This document shows, one piece after another, positions 44,926 to 57,400 of a DNA stretch of 64,000 nucleotides. The stretch is from the NCBI RefSeq assembly GCF_001625305.1, contig NW_017804020.1:4221593-4285592 (forward strand), read 5' to 3'. Positions within the stretch are counted from its first letter, which is position 1. Each line of letters starts with the position of its first letter. Under the pieces are notes generated by a model, which saw nothing but the letters and a program-made list of their open reading frames with translations, was not told where the DNA came from and did no database searches. A program made the translations under genes and the position numbers. Origin of the DNA: Branchiostoma belcheri (taxonomy: Eukaryota > Chordata > Leptocardii > Amphioxiformes > Branchiostomatidae).

Positions 44926-46302
44926 ATGGAGCCTACAACACCTAAACAAACGGCCGTGAAGGTACGTTGTAGCTTATGACTTCATCCAGGTGTGTTCCAG
45001 GTGTAACGACGGTGTTCGATAGTACTCTGATCCAAGATGACGCCAATTTGGTACGCTATGGGTTGCTAGAATGTCGACTCTCGGAAACCCCCAAATCCTC
45101 TGGGAATCCCGGTGCTCTAAGACCACAGAAATAGACTGACTGGGTGTTATACCTTAGCGTTGTTTACTTCAGAATTACTGTAAGTAACCGTTACAACTAC
45201 GGTGAAATCTAAAGCTACTACTAACGTTAGTATTCTCAGACGTGCGAACTTGCAACAGAATGAACGTCAACAAACAGGTAAGTGCTAATGGCGTTAGTCT
45301 GTCTGGTTTACAGGTANNNNNNNNNNNNNNNNNNNNNNNNNNNNNNNNNNNNNNNNNNNNNNNNNNNNNNNNNNNNNNNNNNNNNNNNNNNNNNNNNNNN
45401 NNNNNNTGTGTGGTTGGGGGGGGGGGGGGGGCTTTCACTAATTTGTGAAGCTGTCAAGTGAGGTAGTCAGGCGAGACAAATGTAATAATCTAATCATAGT
45501 GTGTTTATCCGAAGGATAAAGATTATACAGATACAGGTTCCAGTTAAGAACAATGTGGAAGAAAATGTAGCATTCCTTCTTGTATGTTTATCAAATTTCT
45601 TTATCACCATTACCCTAACACAAACAATTGTCAAACTTTATCCAAGCAGAGGTTTGGGTTTTTGTTTACTCTGCCTGGAGAGTAACTGTATAGTGTATTT
45701 TTATATTTTTAATTTTTTCTTGTTCCTAGATACTCAAACCTTCGTCTTAAGCGCTCCTGATGAGCGGCTGATGGAAAGATTGTGCTGTAATCATATCACA
45801 AATGTTTGTTTAGCATTCCTAAGCATTATTTTTACAGCCCTTGTCTCGGGTGTTACCGAAGTTGTGCTTAGAAACAAGCTACTCAGTATGTAAAGTAGGC
45901 GTAGAGCCATGTTGTTCTTTGATAGGTTGTCTCAACATTGTCTCATCATTGTTGTCTTAGCAAAACGGCGTGCTTTGTCGAGTTTTCTTTGTGGAGGTCA
46001 CATATTATATAATAAAGACAACACTCATTGATATGTAAAAATATCTCACTATTTTTCAGGAGCCCGAGGTTCACTCAGACGGGAAAGGAGACAGCAACAG
46101 CCACCCGAGCAAGTTGGGGCGTGTCCTGGGGTCGGTCTGGCACATCTTCGGCGGACATGCGGCAGTCAACGGCGCCACCAGCCAACAGAGTGCCGAGAGG
46201 AAGACAAGAACATGGTTGGGCAACCTGACAGGATTCGGCCGAGTAGGGGCGTCCTCTAGCGGAACTGTCATCCACTACAGGCCGCCAACATGCGTTCGGT
46301 AG
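44926..46302 (+). CDS. Gene E: small basic protein of unknown type (about 92 aa)
   Basis: Exon 1 44926-44961 (MEPTTPKQTAVK, donor AAG|GTACGT) joins exon 2 46060-46302 (acceptor TATTTTTCAG; stop TAG) in phase 0. Exon 2 codes PEVHSDGKGDSNSHPSK, LGRVLGSVWHIFGGHAAVNG, TWLGNLTGFGRVGASSSGTV, IHYRPPTCVR. A second possible first exon is 45260-45277 (MNVNKQ, donor CAG|GTAAGT). The intron holds a 91-base N gap, so further exons may be missing. No family is recognised. Its position next to the kappaB-bearing duplicate suggests membership of the cluster; the gene itself is moderately supported. Confidence 0.5.
45316..45406. other. Assembly gap (91 N)
   Basis: Run of N followed by a poly-G tract (about 14 G from 45417), which probably blocked sequencing. 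Confidence 0.98.
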
Positions 46303-47169
46303 GACTCAGACCGACCGGGCCATGCATGGGATGTTCAATCGTTGCAAAGGAAAGCACAAAGAAACTGCAGGCAGTTTTGTTCCTCCCGTCACAAAATGCA
46401 TTTGCGCTGTCAAAACTGATGAAATAGGGACACTTACATAATTTATACAGCTGTAAACAGCAGTTCGAACCATACGGACTCATAACCTCTACTGCTACTT
46501 ATTGAAGACAAGTAACTTATTGTATTTTATAAGGATAAGATTGGGAGGCGATGGCGTTGAGACGAATACGCTGTCTATCTGCGATATAATTTCCTTTACT
46601 ACATGTACTTTCAACAGGCGCCATGTCGTGTGTCCAGTCATACGGTTGCTAATTACTTGTGCCAAGTTTTTTTTTTACAAAGAAATTCTCATGTGCGTAT
46701 CTATGGTGCTACTTCTTGTAATTGTGTAGAGGAAGAATTCAACTGAATTAGCTTCTAGCGATGTTATGTTCATGTTTTAGCAGACAAGCCGAAAGAGCTT
46801 GTTTCCCAAAGCCAAGGCTAGAATAGAAGGGACGCTCACTTGCAAGTATAAACAGTGTTGGTAATAAAGATTCTTTGAAGAATTTACTGTTGTACGTTGG
46901 TATTCTGGGTGAAGCTTAGTGTAACCGGGTCTAATATCCAAGCAGATGTGTGGTGACAATGCATTCCAAACACCCCCGTCAAAACGTATCGAGTGGAACA
47001 TCCCAAAAGAACAGTTAATGGAGCATTGATTTGTGGAGCATTGTAGAGGCAACATGTTGCCTTTGATTGCGATCCTTAAACGCATTGTGCTCTTTGGGAA
47101 AGTATATTTTTGGGAAAGTAATTATGTTTACCGAAGAAAAGCATATATATTGTTTTGCTCAGTTTCCTG

Positions 47170-47615
47170 TTCTTCAAACACAAAAGGGCAATGACCTGAA
47201 CCAGCCGGCTGCTACCATGGGAACTAGTCTCGGGTTACACATTCTACTGACTGTCTCATCCCTCCGAGGCCGCACTTGGAAGCTTACAGAAGAAGCTTGG
47301 CTTACTCCGGCTCAGTGGTATGGAATAACATCCAGCCCCACATTAGGGCAGCACCATCCATCCATACCTTCAAGTCACTTATGGAACAGACATAACTGGG
47401 ACTCACCATGGACTTGAATTGGCTACGAACCTAATGATTTATTTGTGAACTTATTTACTTACTTATTGTATTGATTTAATTACTTATTATTTATGTTTGT
47501 ATTGATTTGGTTCTTATCCGTGACCCCTCCCCTCAACTTCGACCTTGTTGAAAAGCGGCCTTGCGCCGAACAAGCATTCGAAGGAAAATAAAGGCTTTGA
47601 CTTGACTTGACTTGA
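47170..47615 (+). mobile_element. LINE 3' fragment with (TTGAC)n tail
   Basis: The plus frame reads SLAYSGSVVWNNIQPHIRAA and PSIHTFKSLM, the conserved C-end of many amphioxus and insect non-LTR reverse transcriptases. A 3' UTR (GCGGCCTTGCGCCGAACAAG), AATAAA and GACTTGACTTGACTTGA tail follow. The RT core is missing (5' truncation). Confidence 0.75.
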
Positions 47616-47616
47616 T

Positions 47617-47768
47617 CATGTTGCAATTTTAAAGCAGGAGGGATTTAGACTCGAGCTCCTGCCATCATATACATTAATGTGTTTGAGTAAGAATCAACAA
47701 ATAAAGCAGACTACTAGTATATGCGAAGATAAACATTATGCATTTGCTTTGCAAATGTTACCTTTCTA
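47617..47768. mobile_element. Small nonautonomous element, copy 1
   Basis: It matches 58189-58332 in inverse orientation: CATGTTGCAATTTTA, GCAGGAGGGATT, TGTGTTTGAGTA, ATTATGCATTTGCTTTGCAA, ATGTTACCTTTCTAG. Confidence 0.8.
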
Positions 47769-47984
47769 GTATTATCATATTTTCGCATACTAGTATTTTC
47801 TTCGCCATGTCTATATGGAACAGCCCGTGGCAATCCCGCAGCCACATTATGAAAAGATGCTCCTAAACTAATCACACGGCCAACCTTTGACCCATGACCT
47901 CTCCCCTGTGTGCACTTGTTTTGCGGGCCATTCCAAATGACCCGTAATAAAACGCCAACGTCACCAGCACTCCTTTAAGACGCG

Positions 47985-48007
47985 CCGTGGTTTCTTCTCT
48001 CCTCAAG
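47985..48007 (+). other. Possible noncoding 5' exon of the TRIM gene
   Basis: Pyrimidine-rich TTTCTTCTCTCCTCAAG ends in a strong donor (GTAAGA, 48008). It could splice to the acceptor TTTTTCCTTACAG just before 49359, placing 5' UTR in front of the TRIM ATG. Inference from splice signals only. Confidence 0.4.
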
Positions 48008-49384
48008 GTAAGAACCATCCCTTCCTCTATCCCTCCTCCGACCACAGGCCGTAGCTAAGATGTACGCTCCCCGCATCCACGGCATGACTGTGCCGCTGCT
48101 CCGTTGTGCATCAGCCGGTAGCACTGCTGTACCGTTAGCGTGGGGCCGGCAGGGGTTGTTTGTGCTGTATGTAGGAAGATAACATACAGTCTTAACTACG
48201 GTGTTCCTTCATTCCCTGTCCCTTATGCTTGATGTAAGATAAAAATGGCCACAAGAAAAGATCTGAACCGCCTCATTTCTTTCAACGAGGATATTTTTAG
48301 TGTCATCATAGATTAGCCATGCCATCATTATCCCCGTTTTCACATATGCCAGTCGAAATTTTCATTATGAAATAATCCGCATGGATACATTTGATATAAT
48401 CATACTACTAGTATAATATAATCTTACCGTTGTTGTTTTTTTGGGGGGGAAACAACGAACACAACACGTACATAATGTATAATGGTGACATTCATTTTCA
48501 CCATCTGTATGTAAGACTTGCGATTCAATGGGGGGGGTAGAAGCCTGTTCATAATATAGCGTTAAGCCCGTACGGATGGGACTTAGGCGTGCACGTGCAG
48601 TGCTTAATTGTGACAACGTGACTAATGTAACACTACAGTAATGTAACCAGCCGCCACTGCGCGCCAGTGAACTTATTGTGTTACATTGAAAGGTAGGCTA
48701 TAGCATTTAATCGATTGAGCATTAAAATTAGAGGTATGAAAAGATAAAGGCTAGATGGGACTGCCTTTAAGTGCTGCGTTTTTTTCACGTTATTTACTGA
48801 CTGAAAAAGCCCAGGCAGCCTCTGAGATAAACCGGTACCCATTTACTGCCATTGATATCTCCAAACTAAGTGGTCTGTCGATTATCTGGTGATGGAGAAA
48901 GATGGAGTAGAGTCGCGCCGATCGCGCAGGACTCAACATCAGATCCATTCTAACGTAATTCCACCCGGCTGAACACGGCACGGTTCAGGCATCTGATCGC
49001 CCTGCCGAGCGAGGGTTGCGGGGAATGCTGATTTCAGACACACGAGACGGGAAATGCACAAAGACGGCTTGTCGTACCATTTATATAACCCGGCTCTAGT
49101 GTTAGGACGTGGCATTGAATGCACATAGCCTGGATACCGGTCACTATCCTCTTTGAATGAGCGTACTAGTGCAGGTGCATGTACTAGCCATCAATGCTCC
49201 ATAATCAATGCTATTGTTTTTATCTCTTACAAATATCTATCGATTTTCTTGTTTAGCAGGGAAATAAATATCACTGCATGTAAAACATATACGTGTACAT
49301 ACAATATTTTTTCTATAAATCATAAATTTTACAATTTCTCTGCTGTTTTTCCTTACAGACAGTAACGTGTTCACTTTGCCTAAG

Positions 49385-51304
49385 ATGGCGGTAGGAGGAG
49401 CGGATAGGGAGTCCCTTCACAGCCTGGAGGATCTTCTTCTCTGCGGGATCTGCTTGGACGACTTCAAGACTCCCAAACTCCTCCCGTGCGGCCACACCTT
49501 CTGCGAGAAATGTCTGGAGAACTTCGCGAAGAGGGGGCGGGCCTTCTGCTGCCCGAACTGCCGCCGGAAGATCGACCTTCCCCACGGCGGCATCAAGGCA
49601 CTGCCCGGGAACTTCTGGATCGGCGGGATGCGAGACCTGCTCATGGCCACGAAGAAGGACGACGACAGACGGCGGGGAGGCTTCCACGAGAAGTGTTTGC
49701 TACACAAGGAGGAGGAGCTGAGATACTTCTGTCTGGACTGCGAGCGGATGATCTGTGCGGAGTGCATGGTGGACGAACACAGCGGGCACCGGGTCAGCCG
49801 TCTGAAGGAGATCCTTGCGCAGAAGCTGGAGGAGGCGAAGACTTTAGAGAACAACACCCGGAGCATCGTGAACAGCATCCTGGCCCAGCTGCAGGACCTG
49901 GCTAACGACGAGGGCGGGCTGGTGCGGCAGGTGGACGGGGAACGGGCGGAGATCCACGCCGCCGCGCAGGTCGCGCTCAAGATGATCGAGAGTCAGAAGT
50001 CGAACCTCCTGAAGCAGCTGGAGTCCGAGTTCGCCGTGCAGCGGTCAATCATCTTTGAGGACAAGCAGCGTCTTGAGAACGATCTTGCCAAGCTTCTCGG
50101 CGCCATGGATTCTATTCAAGAAGCGCGACAGACGCAGGACATTGTCAACCTCATCACCACCATCAGACACCTGACGGAGTACATGCACATGCGGAGCCGG
50201 CGGCCCGTGCGGCTACCTCTCGGCACCTCCATCCAGTTCTTACCGACAAAGCTCGGGAAGGAAGTCAAGCTCGGAGACATCTTTACCGCGACGGACACGT
50301 TCTGTTCCTCGGACAAAGAACCGGACAACAGTCAGGACTTTGAACCCGAGAAGTTGGTGAGCCTTGAGCCGTCACCAGTAGAGAAAGAAGCTGAGGAAAT
50401 TCCGGGGTCTCCACACGTGGTGGTCGTGCCGGGCACGCCGCTTTCCCCCCGCGGGAACTTCCCCCGCAAGATCCAGTTCGGACGCCGAGGGACGGCGGAG
50501 GGCGAGTTCGAGTTCCCCTTCTCGGTCGCCGTGAGAGACGGCTACGTCTACGTCTTGGACAAGTCTTTGAGAACCACCGTGCAGGTTTTCGACTTCATCG
50601 GGACCTTCATCCGCAGTTTTGAGCTGCTCGGGTTGAAGGCAAACTCCGGAGGGCTCATCGTCGACAAGGACGGACAGGTGACGTTCGTCGGTAACGCCGG
50701 CCCGATCCATCAGACCCCCGCCGACTCCGACAAGAACACAAACATGATCTACACGCACTCCGCCGACGGACTGTCGGCGAGCCGGAAGAAGCTGTCCATC
50801 GGGTACGACATGATACAAGACGCCGCAGAAATGCCTGACGAGGAAGGGTTCGCCGTCGCCATGAAGGGAACGATTGTTATCCTCGACAAATCGGGCCAAC
50901 AGGTGGGTCGTTTTAGTACCAAGGTCGGTGCCAAGCGGGTGGCGCTAACAGTCAGTCAGCACAACGGTGACTTGATCCTCTCGCTGTTCTACGAAAGTAA
51001 GGTGAAAGTGTTCGACAATAAGGGGACTCTACGGGTAGAGTTTGGGTCCAAAGGATCCGGCGACGGGCAGTTTGGACAGCCGACGGGACTGTGCGTGGAT
51101 AAAGAAGGGAACATCATCGTGGCGGACAAGTGGAACCGGCGGGTGCAGCTGTTCGACCGGGACGGGCGGTTCCTGAAGGTGATCGCGTCGGCGGCAGACG
51201 GGCTGGAGGCGCCCATAGCCGTGGCAGTGGGCTGGGACGGGCTGGACGGCAGGGTGGCGGTCACGGACACCGACAAATACTGCATCTTTGTCTTCAAATA
51301 TTAG
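49385..51304 (+). CDS. TRIM-NHL E3 ubiquitin ligase, intronless CDS (639 aa)
   Basis: The whole CDS is in one exon, ATG 49385 to TAG 51302-51304; an acceptor at 49358 shows a 5' UTR intron. RING finger at residues about 19-65 (CGICLDDFKTPKLLPCGHTF, CEKCL, CPNC); B-box 2 at about 105-145 (CLLHKEEELRYFCLDCERMI, CAECMVDEHSGHRV); coiled coil about 145-275 (RLENDLAKLLGAMDSIQEAR). A linker rich in Glu/Pro/Ser precedes NHL repeats from about 363 (RKIQFGRRGTAEGEFEFPFS, VEFGSKGSGDGQFGQPTGLC, VADKWNRRVQLFDRDGRFLK). No filamin domain is seen, so it is closer to TRIM56/TRIM32-like or expanded amphioxus TRIMs than to TRIM2/3. Codon use is very GC-rich compared with flanking DNA, and the intronless CDS is common in TRIM expansions. 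A ubiquitin-ligase role is family knowledge. Confidence 0.93.
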   Translation: MAVGGADRESLHSLEDLLLCGICLDDFKTPKLLPCGHTFCEKCLENFAKRGRAFCCPNCRRKIDLPHGGIKALPGNFWIGGMRDLLMATKKDDDRRRGGFHEKCLLHKEEELRYFCLDCERMICAECMVDEHSGHRVSRLKEILAQKLEEAKTLENNTRSIVNSILAQLQDLANDEGGLVRQVDGERAEIHAAAQVALKMIESQKSNLLKQLESEFAVQRSIIFEDKQRLENDLAKLLGAMDSIQEARQTQDIVNLITTIRHLTEYMHMRSRRPVRLPLGTSIQFLPTKLGKEVKLGDIFTATDTFCSSDKEPDNSQDFEPEKLVSLEPSPVEKEAEEIPGSPHVVVVPGTPLSPRGNFPRKIQFGRRGTAEGEFEFPFSVAVRDGYVYVLDKSLRTTVQVFDFIGTFIRSFELLGLKANSGGLIVDKDGQVTFVGNAGPIHQTPADSDKNTNMIYTHSADGLSASRKKLSIGYDMIQDAAEMPDEEGFAVAMKGTIVILDKSGQQVGRFSTKVGAKRVALTVSQHNGDLILSLFYESKVKVFDNKGTLRVEFGSKGSGDGQFGQPTGLCVDKEGNIIVADKWNRRVQLFDRDGRFLKVIASAADGLEAPIAVAVGWDGLDGRVAVTDTDKYCIFVFKY

Positions 51305-54300
51305 TATTCATTAGAAAGAACAACTGTTTTCTTTATGATGTTTAATCTTCACTGCTATCGGTAGCAGCGCCTGTGTCCCTTTTCTACGTTTTCTGATGTA
51401 ATATGGTTCTCGTTTTCTCGGTATTTGCCGTCAGAAAAAAATTGCGCTGTGTTGTTGATGGACGAAACGACTGAGTCTGTCTTACACAAATAGTACTTAT
51501 CTTGATCGATTTCCATGCAATGATCCCAACATGTGAAGCAACATAATTGATGCACAAAAGTATTTGCTTGGTATTAATCGTGTGCCATATATATAGGGAA
51601 TTTTGAAATTGGCAAATCGCAATAGTGTATGATATTATAAACGCTGAATCCATGTGTGCAATATAAATTTGTATATATAATCAAGGAGAATTGAAGCGGT
51701 TTAAGCAATGCTTAACAACTAGTTAATCAGAACCATGTTTGTGTGCAAGATGATATATGGAACAGAAGGCTATCCTTGCCACTTTATGCTACTAACATAT
51801 AACCTACAATCGCAGTAAAAGAAACCAATGTCGTAGAATGCCGAGATCTATATCAAACGAAAAAGACGAAAATGTAAAGAAATGAATTTGAAGAGCAGTT
51901 TATTCGCCATACTATACTCTGTGTTATTTGTTCAACCTTCATGACCACGTAGATTTCATAATAAAAGCAACTAATTTTTTTTTCAAAACTTTTTTCGTTC
52001 GCACGCTCGCATCAGTTTTGGGGTTCCCAGAGGATGTCATTCATATAATCAACATGGCCTAATATATCATCAGGAGCTATCCACCTATGTAATATTGTTA
52101 CTTTATTTATTTTTTACTGACAAAAATGATGATTGGGAAAGATGGTTTAAACATGTTGCATACTCATTAAGGTGTGCGGACAGACGACTCACGACGTTAC
52201 GTACTGTGCTTAGTGTTACCGCGCGTACTCACCCCGTGGTATGTATGGGATGATTCCCAATATTGTGACTCACTCCGTCCGTATAGCTCCCGACTAACGA
52301 TACCCACTCCATCAAGTGTCGGAGCTGTTCAACAGTTCTCTTCGTCATGACGTCAACCCGCTCGGGCACAGATGGCTTACTCAGGCCAATCAAATGGTTT
52401 GGCAGGATTAATGGCCGCTGTGGTCACTCACATCCACGGTTTGATTTTCACCACGCCGTGCGCCTCATGAAGAGTGGAAGGAGGGCAAGTGGTCGGTGTT
52501 GTGTGGAGGTAAGTTGTAAAATCATCCATGCAGCGTGTAGTCGTATTCTAGCGTTCTAGCCAGCTGAACTGTTTTTAATTCCTGGTCAGTGGTTCAAATC
52601 GCGACCCGTGTATCTAAATTCTGAACCGAGTTGAGCACGCTAATTGTAATGTGGATTGAATCTCGAGGTGGAAGTGTTGTAATTGGTCTGAAACGCAACG
52701 CTTTGGGGGGGCACGTTAATCAGTACACCTGATCTTTTAAACAATTTCAGTCTCGCCATTTTTCACTTCAAATGCTAAAAAAAAGCAGACTATTACAAGC
52801 AGAAACACTAACAAGCGATAACAAGACGAGCTATCTCAGGAAAGAAAAAAATCGTGACGCAAACGCTTACTGGTTGGGGCGGGGGTTGGGGTATGTCTCC
52901 ATTGAATGTTCATATCAGCACCAAGGACAGCACCCACGGCCCTCGGGGCAAAGTCGTGAAAATTGTTTCGGAACAGTAAAAAGCATGATTTCAAATATTG
53001 ACGTCCAACCGCTTGCAACTCTAACAGTCAGGTAAATAAATTTGAGTGCTCCAGCTAGGACCATTTTCACAATAACTGACAGACATCTGTGATATATAGA
53101 CGGACAACAAACTAGATTAAGTAGACCGATGGATGACATTAATCATGTTATCGAACCTAAAGGTCGGCTTCTGTGACCTGTATAATAAGATTATTCTTGG
53201 GACAAACATGTATCTTTAATGGCACAAGTCAAATACCATATGGTTATTGATATCAATTAGTAAAACAGCGATTAGATCATGTGTATTTTATAGCTAGAAT
53301 ACACGCTGGTTCCTGCTATTCTACTATACTCTATCTCTGTTTCCCTGTTACCTTTGAATTCTTATACTAGTATTCTAAATACCCCCAATAATAACGTCCT
53401 GTGGCTTGTTTAGTGATTTGTTGTAATGTTTTGTTTCTACTATCACGGTATTACTATGAATTTGTATATTCATTACTGGTGATGGCATTTCACAATTTCA
53501 CAGTACTGTACTGTTTTAATAATCTCTCGGCTTAGCTTATAAGTGTACCATATGTACATACGGTTTAAATTTGGGCAGAAATGCGGTACACATGGATCCT
53601 GTTCCCTAGTTCAGTTAACTCTACATTTACGCTAGATGTTCCCCTCATACAAATGAGGAAGTTTTTCCCGCGTCATATCAGCCGGCAGAAAAGGTGTTGT
53701 GTCATCGGTACTAGTAACTCAATCAGTGTTACCATTTCTTTACTTACAATTGGTTTCTACGAAAACACGGCAAATGATACATTGTTGGAGTCAGGATCCC
53801 TTAGTTCTACATTTTCTCTGTTTTCGTTTTGAAATAAGCAATATAACATCAATCGCTGATGTAGTCTTTCAATCTGACACGCCCGGACTATTCCATTTCT
53901 ACTAGTTACAGGGAGGAAGGAATTTTTGTTCAATTCCGTTTTGATGATGGGGTGACACTACACTCCTTTTTGCTTTTTACTAAATTTGAACGCTTGTTGG
54001 ATTAAACAATAACGAGCGAGCATTAATTTGGGGATTTAAAAAAATTGAAATTGGCGCGCACCCATCATCCTTTGCGTGCAGGATTATTAGAAACCACAAC
54101 TTCCGGGTTAGAAGAGGAAGTGGAAGTGATGATCTTCCGTGTTGTTTTACAAACAAAGCTTACTCATCTCAGCTCTGTCGGCCGGGTTTCCGCGAACCCG
54201 CACCTTTACTGCCGCCCATGTCCATATGAAGACGTTATTGGCTTGCGGGAAGCGTCCGAAATGTAGTAAATTGTGCCAGCGCGGAGCCCTGAGTCACACG

Positions 54301-54442
54301 CTAACGTAACGGGGTTGATTGTCTGATCGCCGCACATTTGAATGGACAGGGCGCGAGAATACGCAACCCCGTAGGGCAGAGGGGAGAAATCCGCTCCGAT
54401 GTTTTCTTTGTCTGAGAACCGATCCGGGAGGTAAATGAGGAA
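51305..54442. other. Region between the TRIM gene and gene F
   Basis: TRIM 3' UTR with a possible AATAAA at 51959, then noncoding sequence. A pol III B-box-like GGTTCAAATC lies near 52590. 54080-54440 is GC-richer and contains TTCCGGGTTAGAAGAGGAAG (ETS-like), a likely promoter for gene F. No coding exon is supported. Confidence 0.5.
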
Positions 54443-57400
54443 ATGTCGATGGGCACGGGACCAGAGGCCGAAGGTGAGTACCAGTATATGGGTAACGAGA
54501 ACTATAGTAAAGTACCGTTACATAAATATAGCCTGAGGAAGTTAGAAAATAGGCGCGACGCATACTCCAAAGGTCACACCTTTGATATCGTGCATCCTGT
54601 ATAACGTTAGATTTGGTTTGATCCTGCTAAAAATATTCAGGAGGTACAGTACACATGAACGGAGGTGATCCGGCGTTTCTGAATCATGAAAATTCAGTTT
54701 TATAATAATTATATTCAATTCTACTTGAGGTTTTGTGAAAATCGATGATAAACATAACGTTACAGTTTCAGTTTTAAGATTAAAATCATAAACACACAAT
54801 GATTGGAGGGGAAAGACTAATACAAGAACAGGGTTATGGTAACACAAAGAAGTGGTTGATAGGCCCAATTAAATCATTTTCATGATTTTTTGATGAAATT
54901 TTAACAGGAAAAAGGAATGAATGAATTAGCAAAGGAATAAATGAATGAACAAGCAAGAATGGCTGTGTCAGACCTACTGTACTATACATCCCCCCACCCC
55001 ACCCCCCTCTTTCCATTGGCACCCCCAGAAGTCCCCAGCCTTTATCAGCTCATTGCACACATCAGAGGAAAGGAGAACCATCTACCCAGGACTGGGGAAA
55101 TGGATTGTATGGCCTTGACTCAAGGCCAGCCATTTATATTCACATGCCTGCATGATTCATACACGTCCCATATAACCGCCTGCATGGAAATATTCACCTA
55201 CAACTGTTAGGGGGTCTACAGGGGGTGGGGGGTCATTCTGCTTTCTGTAAGATATTCCATATCAGGGCTCAAATCACTTATTACTGTAATGTGTGATGCA
55301 CAATATCCTTTTCTCATTTAGTTAATATTCAACATATTGCATTTATTCCTTTGGCCATTAAGATCATTGTCATAAAATGTCTTCATATTGAGTCTGTATT
55401 CTTTCAGCTTGCCAAATCGTAGTAGCCTTGTATTTTTTTGTTGCAATCAGAAAAGTATTTCTGTAAATGGCGGATTGCTGTTGCAGGTGGGTGTCTCAAA
55501 TGTAGAACATAAACTAGTGACTGCCTCTCGGTTATTTATAGTTCCCATATTACATTTACTGCCTAGTTTTTATTATCAGTGACCTAGAAAATAAAAATTG
55601 AAGATGGTACGCTACTGTCCGGGGGGTACTATGTAGTTGATACCCACCTGCCCTGAGCTGCAACCAATTGCAACTCAACATACCACATGGAGAAAATATG
55701 GAATACTGTAGGACATTGTAAATAATTTTTCAGGTCCTTAGAAGTGAATAATTAGAACCAATCTTAGATTCTGGGTCATGACTCATTTAGTCATATTCAG
55801 ATTTCTAACATGTTGATCCTGAAAAAGCACCAAGGATTTTATTTGATTAAAAAAAAATCTCATCAGCATAATGGTTTTACAGGAATGATATTAAAGAACC
55901 CCTTTCACACCCTCCTGCAATCATTATTCCTCTCACACACAGTTTTATCAGCAGGGCTTGTCCCTCAGTCTCATCAATAGTACCCAGCCACAGGTCCTTC
56001 TAGTTATTGGATACGTCCATAAATTCAATCGTCTGGGCACAGCCATTGGAGGGGTGGGGGGCAGTAGTGGGTATATACATTGTATGTCTGTACCGTACAG
56101 TTGTACCTTGTACCTTGTTTTGTGGACCTTCACCCAAGTCTTTTCAGGGGTCAGTCTGGTTACACTTGTTTTCATTTCACACGGATGAATATAACATTTA
56201 CTCAACCAGGATAGCTGATGAAAGATAGCGGACGCTTTCTGAATTGTCTGACTCCTTGGAGAATTTATCCAGTTGCTTGATTTATTATCTACCTGGATGT
56301 CTTATGTTCTACCTGGATGCGTAACCTTCATAGATATATATTGCTTGAGGAGAGCCACACCTTGAGCACAACAATGAACCCACCACATTGTATTTATGAC
56401 CAAACCTAGATTTAAGGAGAGAATTAGGCTAGGGTAGGATGTTTCTACTAGTCCCCGTCTTCTGGATATTTAAAAAATATGTGGTATTAGTTGACCTTAT
56501 CTTATAATTCCAGCCAAGCTGAAAATTGCTGATAATCTGCATGATAAATAGTCCAGCCAATTTCATGCACCTCAAAATTAATGCAATCCTTCCTGACTCT
56601 GATGTTTATGAATCACTAAATATATGAAAATCTGCTTTAGAGATTAATATCTAACTGAGAAACATGTTTACATATTGGGACATTTTTTCAAAGCCACAAT
56701 TTATCATGAAAGGTTTCATCTATTCCAGGAGCTTCAAATAGAAGCTACATGCGTATTTGAAGCTCCTTGGTCCATTAAGTTACATGTTGGTGTAATTGCA
56801 ATTGATGTTTGCATTTCTGTACTAACCAGCTCAACAGTGTAAAAAAAGGCAGCCTCACGTTTACGTCAAGAATGAAAAATGATGTACATTTGTAGTCTCA
56901 TTTTTTTATATGCCAGCCAGATGGATCACAATAATTCTCAATATCTTAGGTGGATATTCTGAGCCATGATTTGAAAAATGAATATTTATCAAAATTTTAA
57001 GTACACAAAGGTACGCATAGGGGTATGACCCAGACAAATATGCCAATATCTAAATCTATATTTACATCTGTCACATCTGAGGACACCACTCAACTAGCAA
57101 GTACAATGTACAAGTAAACATACTGCTTTTAACATGGACAGTAAAAAATTACTAAAATTAAAAAGCTGTGGTTTGGCTCTTTTCTCCTCATAGCAGTGAT
57201 GGATTAATTGTCTTTTGCATCAGTAATGAATTTTATGATGATTGATTTTGATTGTGTTGTGATATCACAGGACTGTTCAGCATTTTACATCCTGTATAAT
57301 TTATTGTGACAAAATAGATAAATCACTCAATCATCCTTTCTTCCTTATGACAAGGCTCTATGTCACCTCTTTACCACAGCTTCATAATACATGTACCTAG

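Larger units (their letters stand above)
46303..49356. other. Region between gene E and the TRIM gene
   Basis: Contains AATAAA at 46863 (possible gene E end), a LINE 3' fragment (47170-47615), a small element (47617-47768) and a likely noncoding 5' exon of the TRIM gene near 48000. The rest shows nothing I can support. Confidence 0.5.

Noticed and set aside
46777..47085. 102-residue minus-strand frame
   Set aside because: No recognisable domain; composition and position fit chance in noncoding DNA.
49417..49980. 187-residue minus-strand frame inside the TRIM gene
   Set aside because: Antisense of the GC-rich RING/B-box coding region; no stop codons because of composition.
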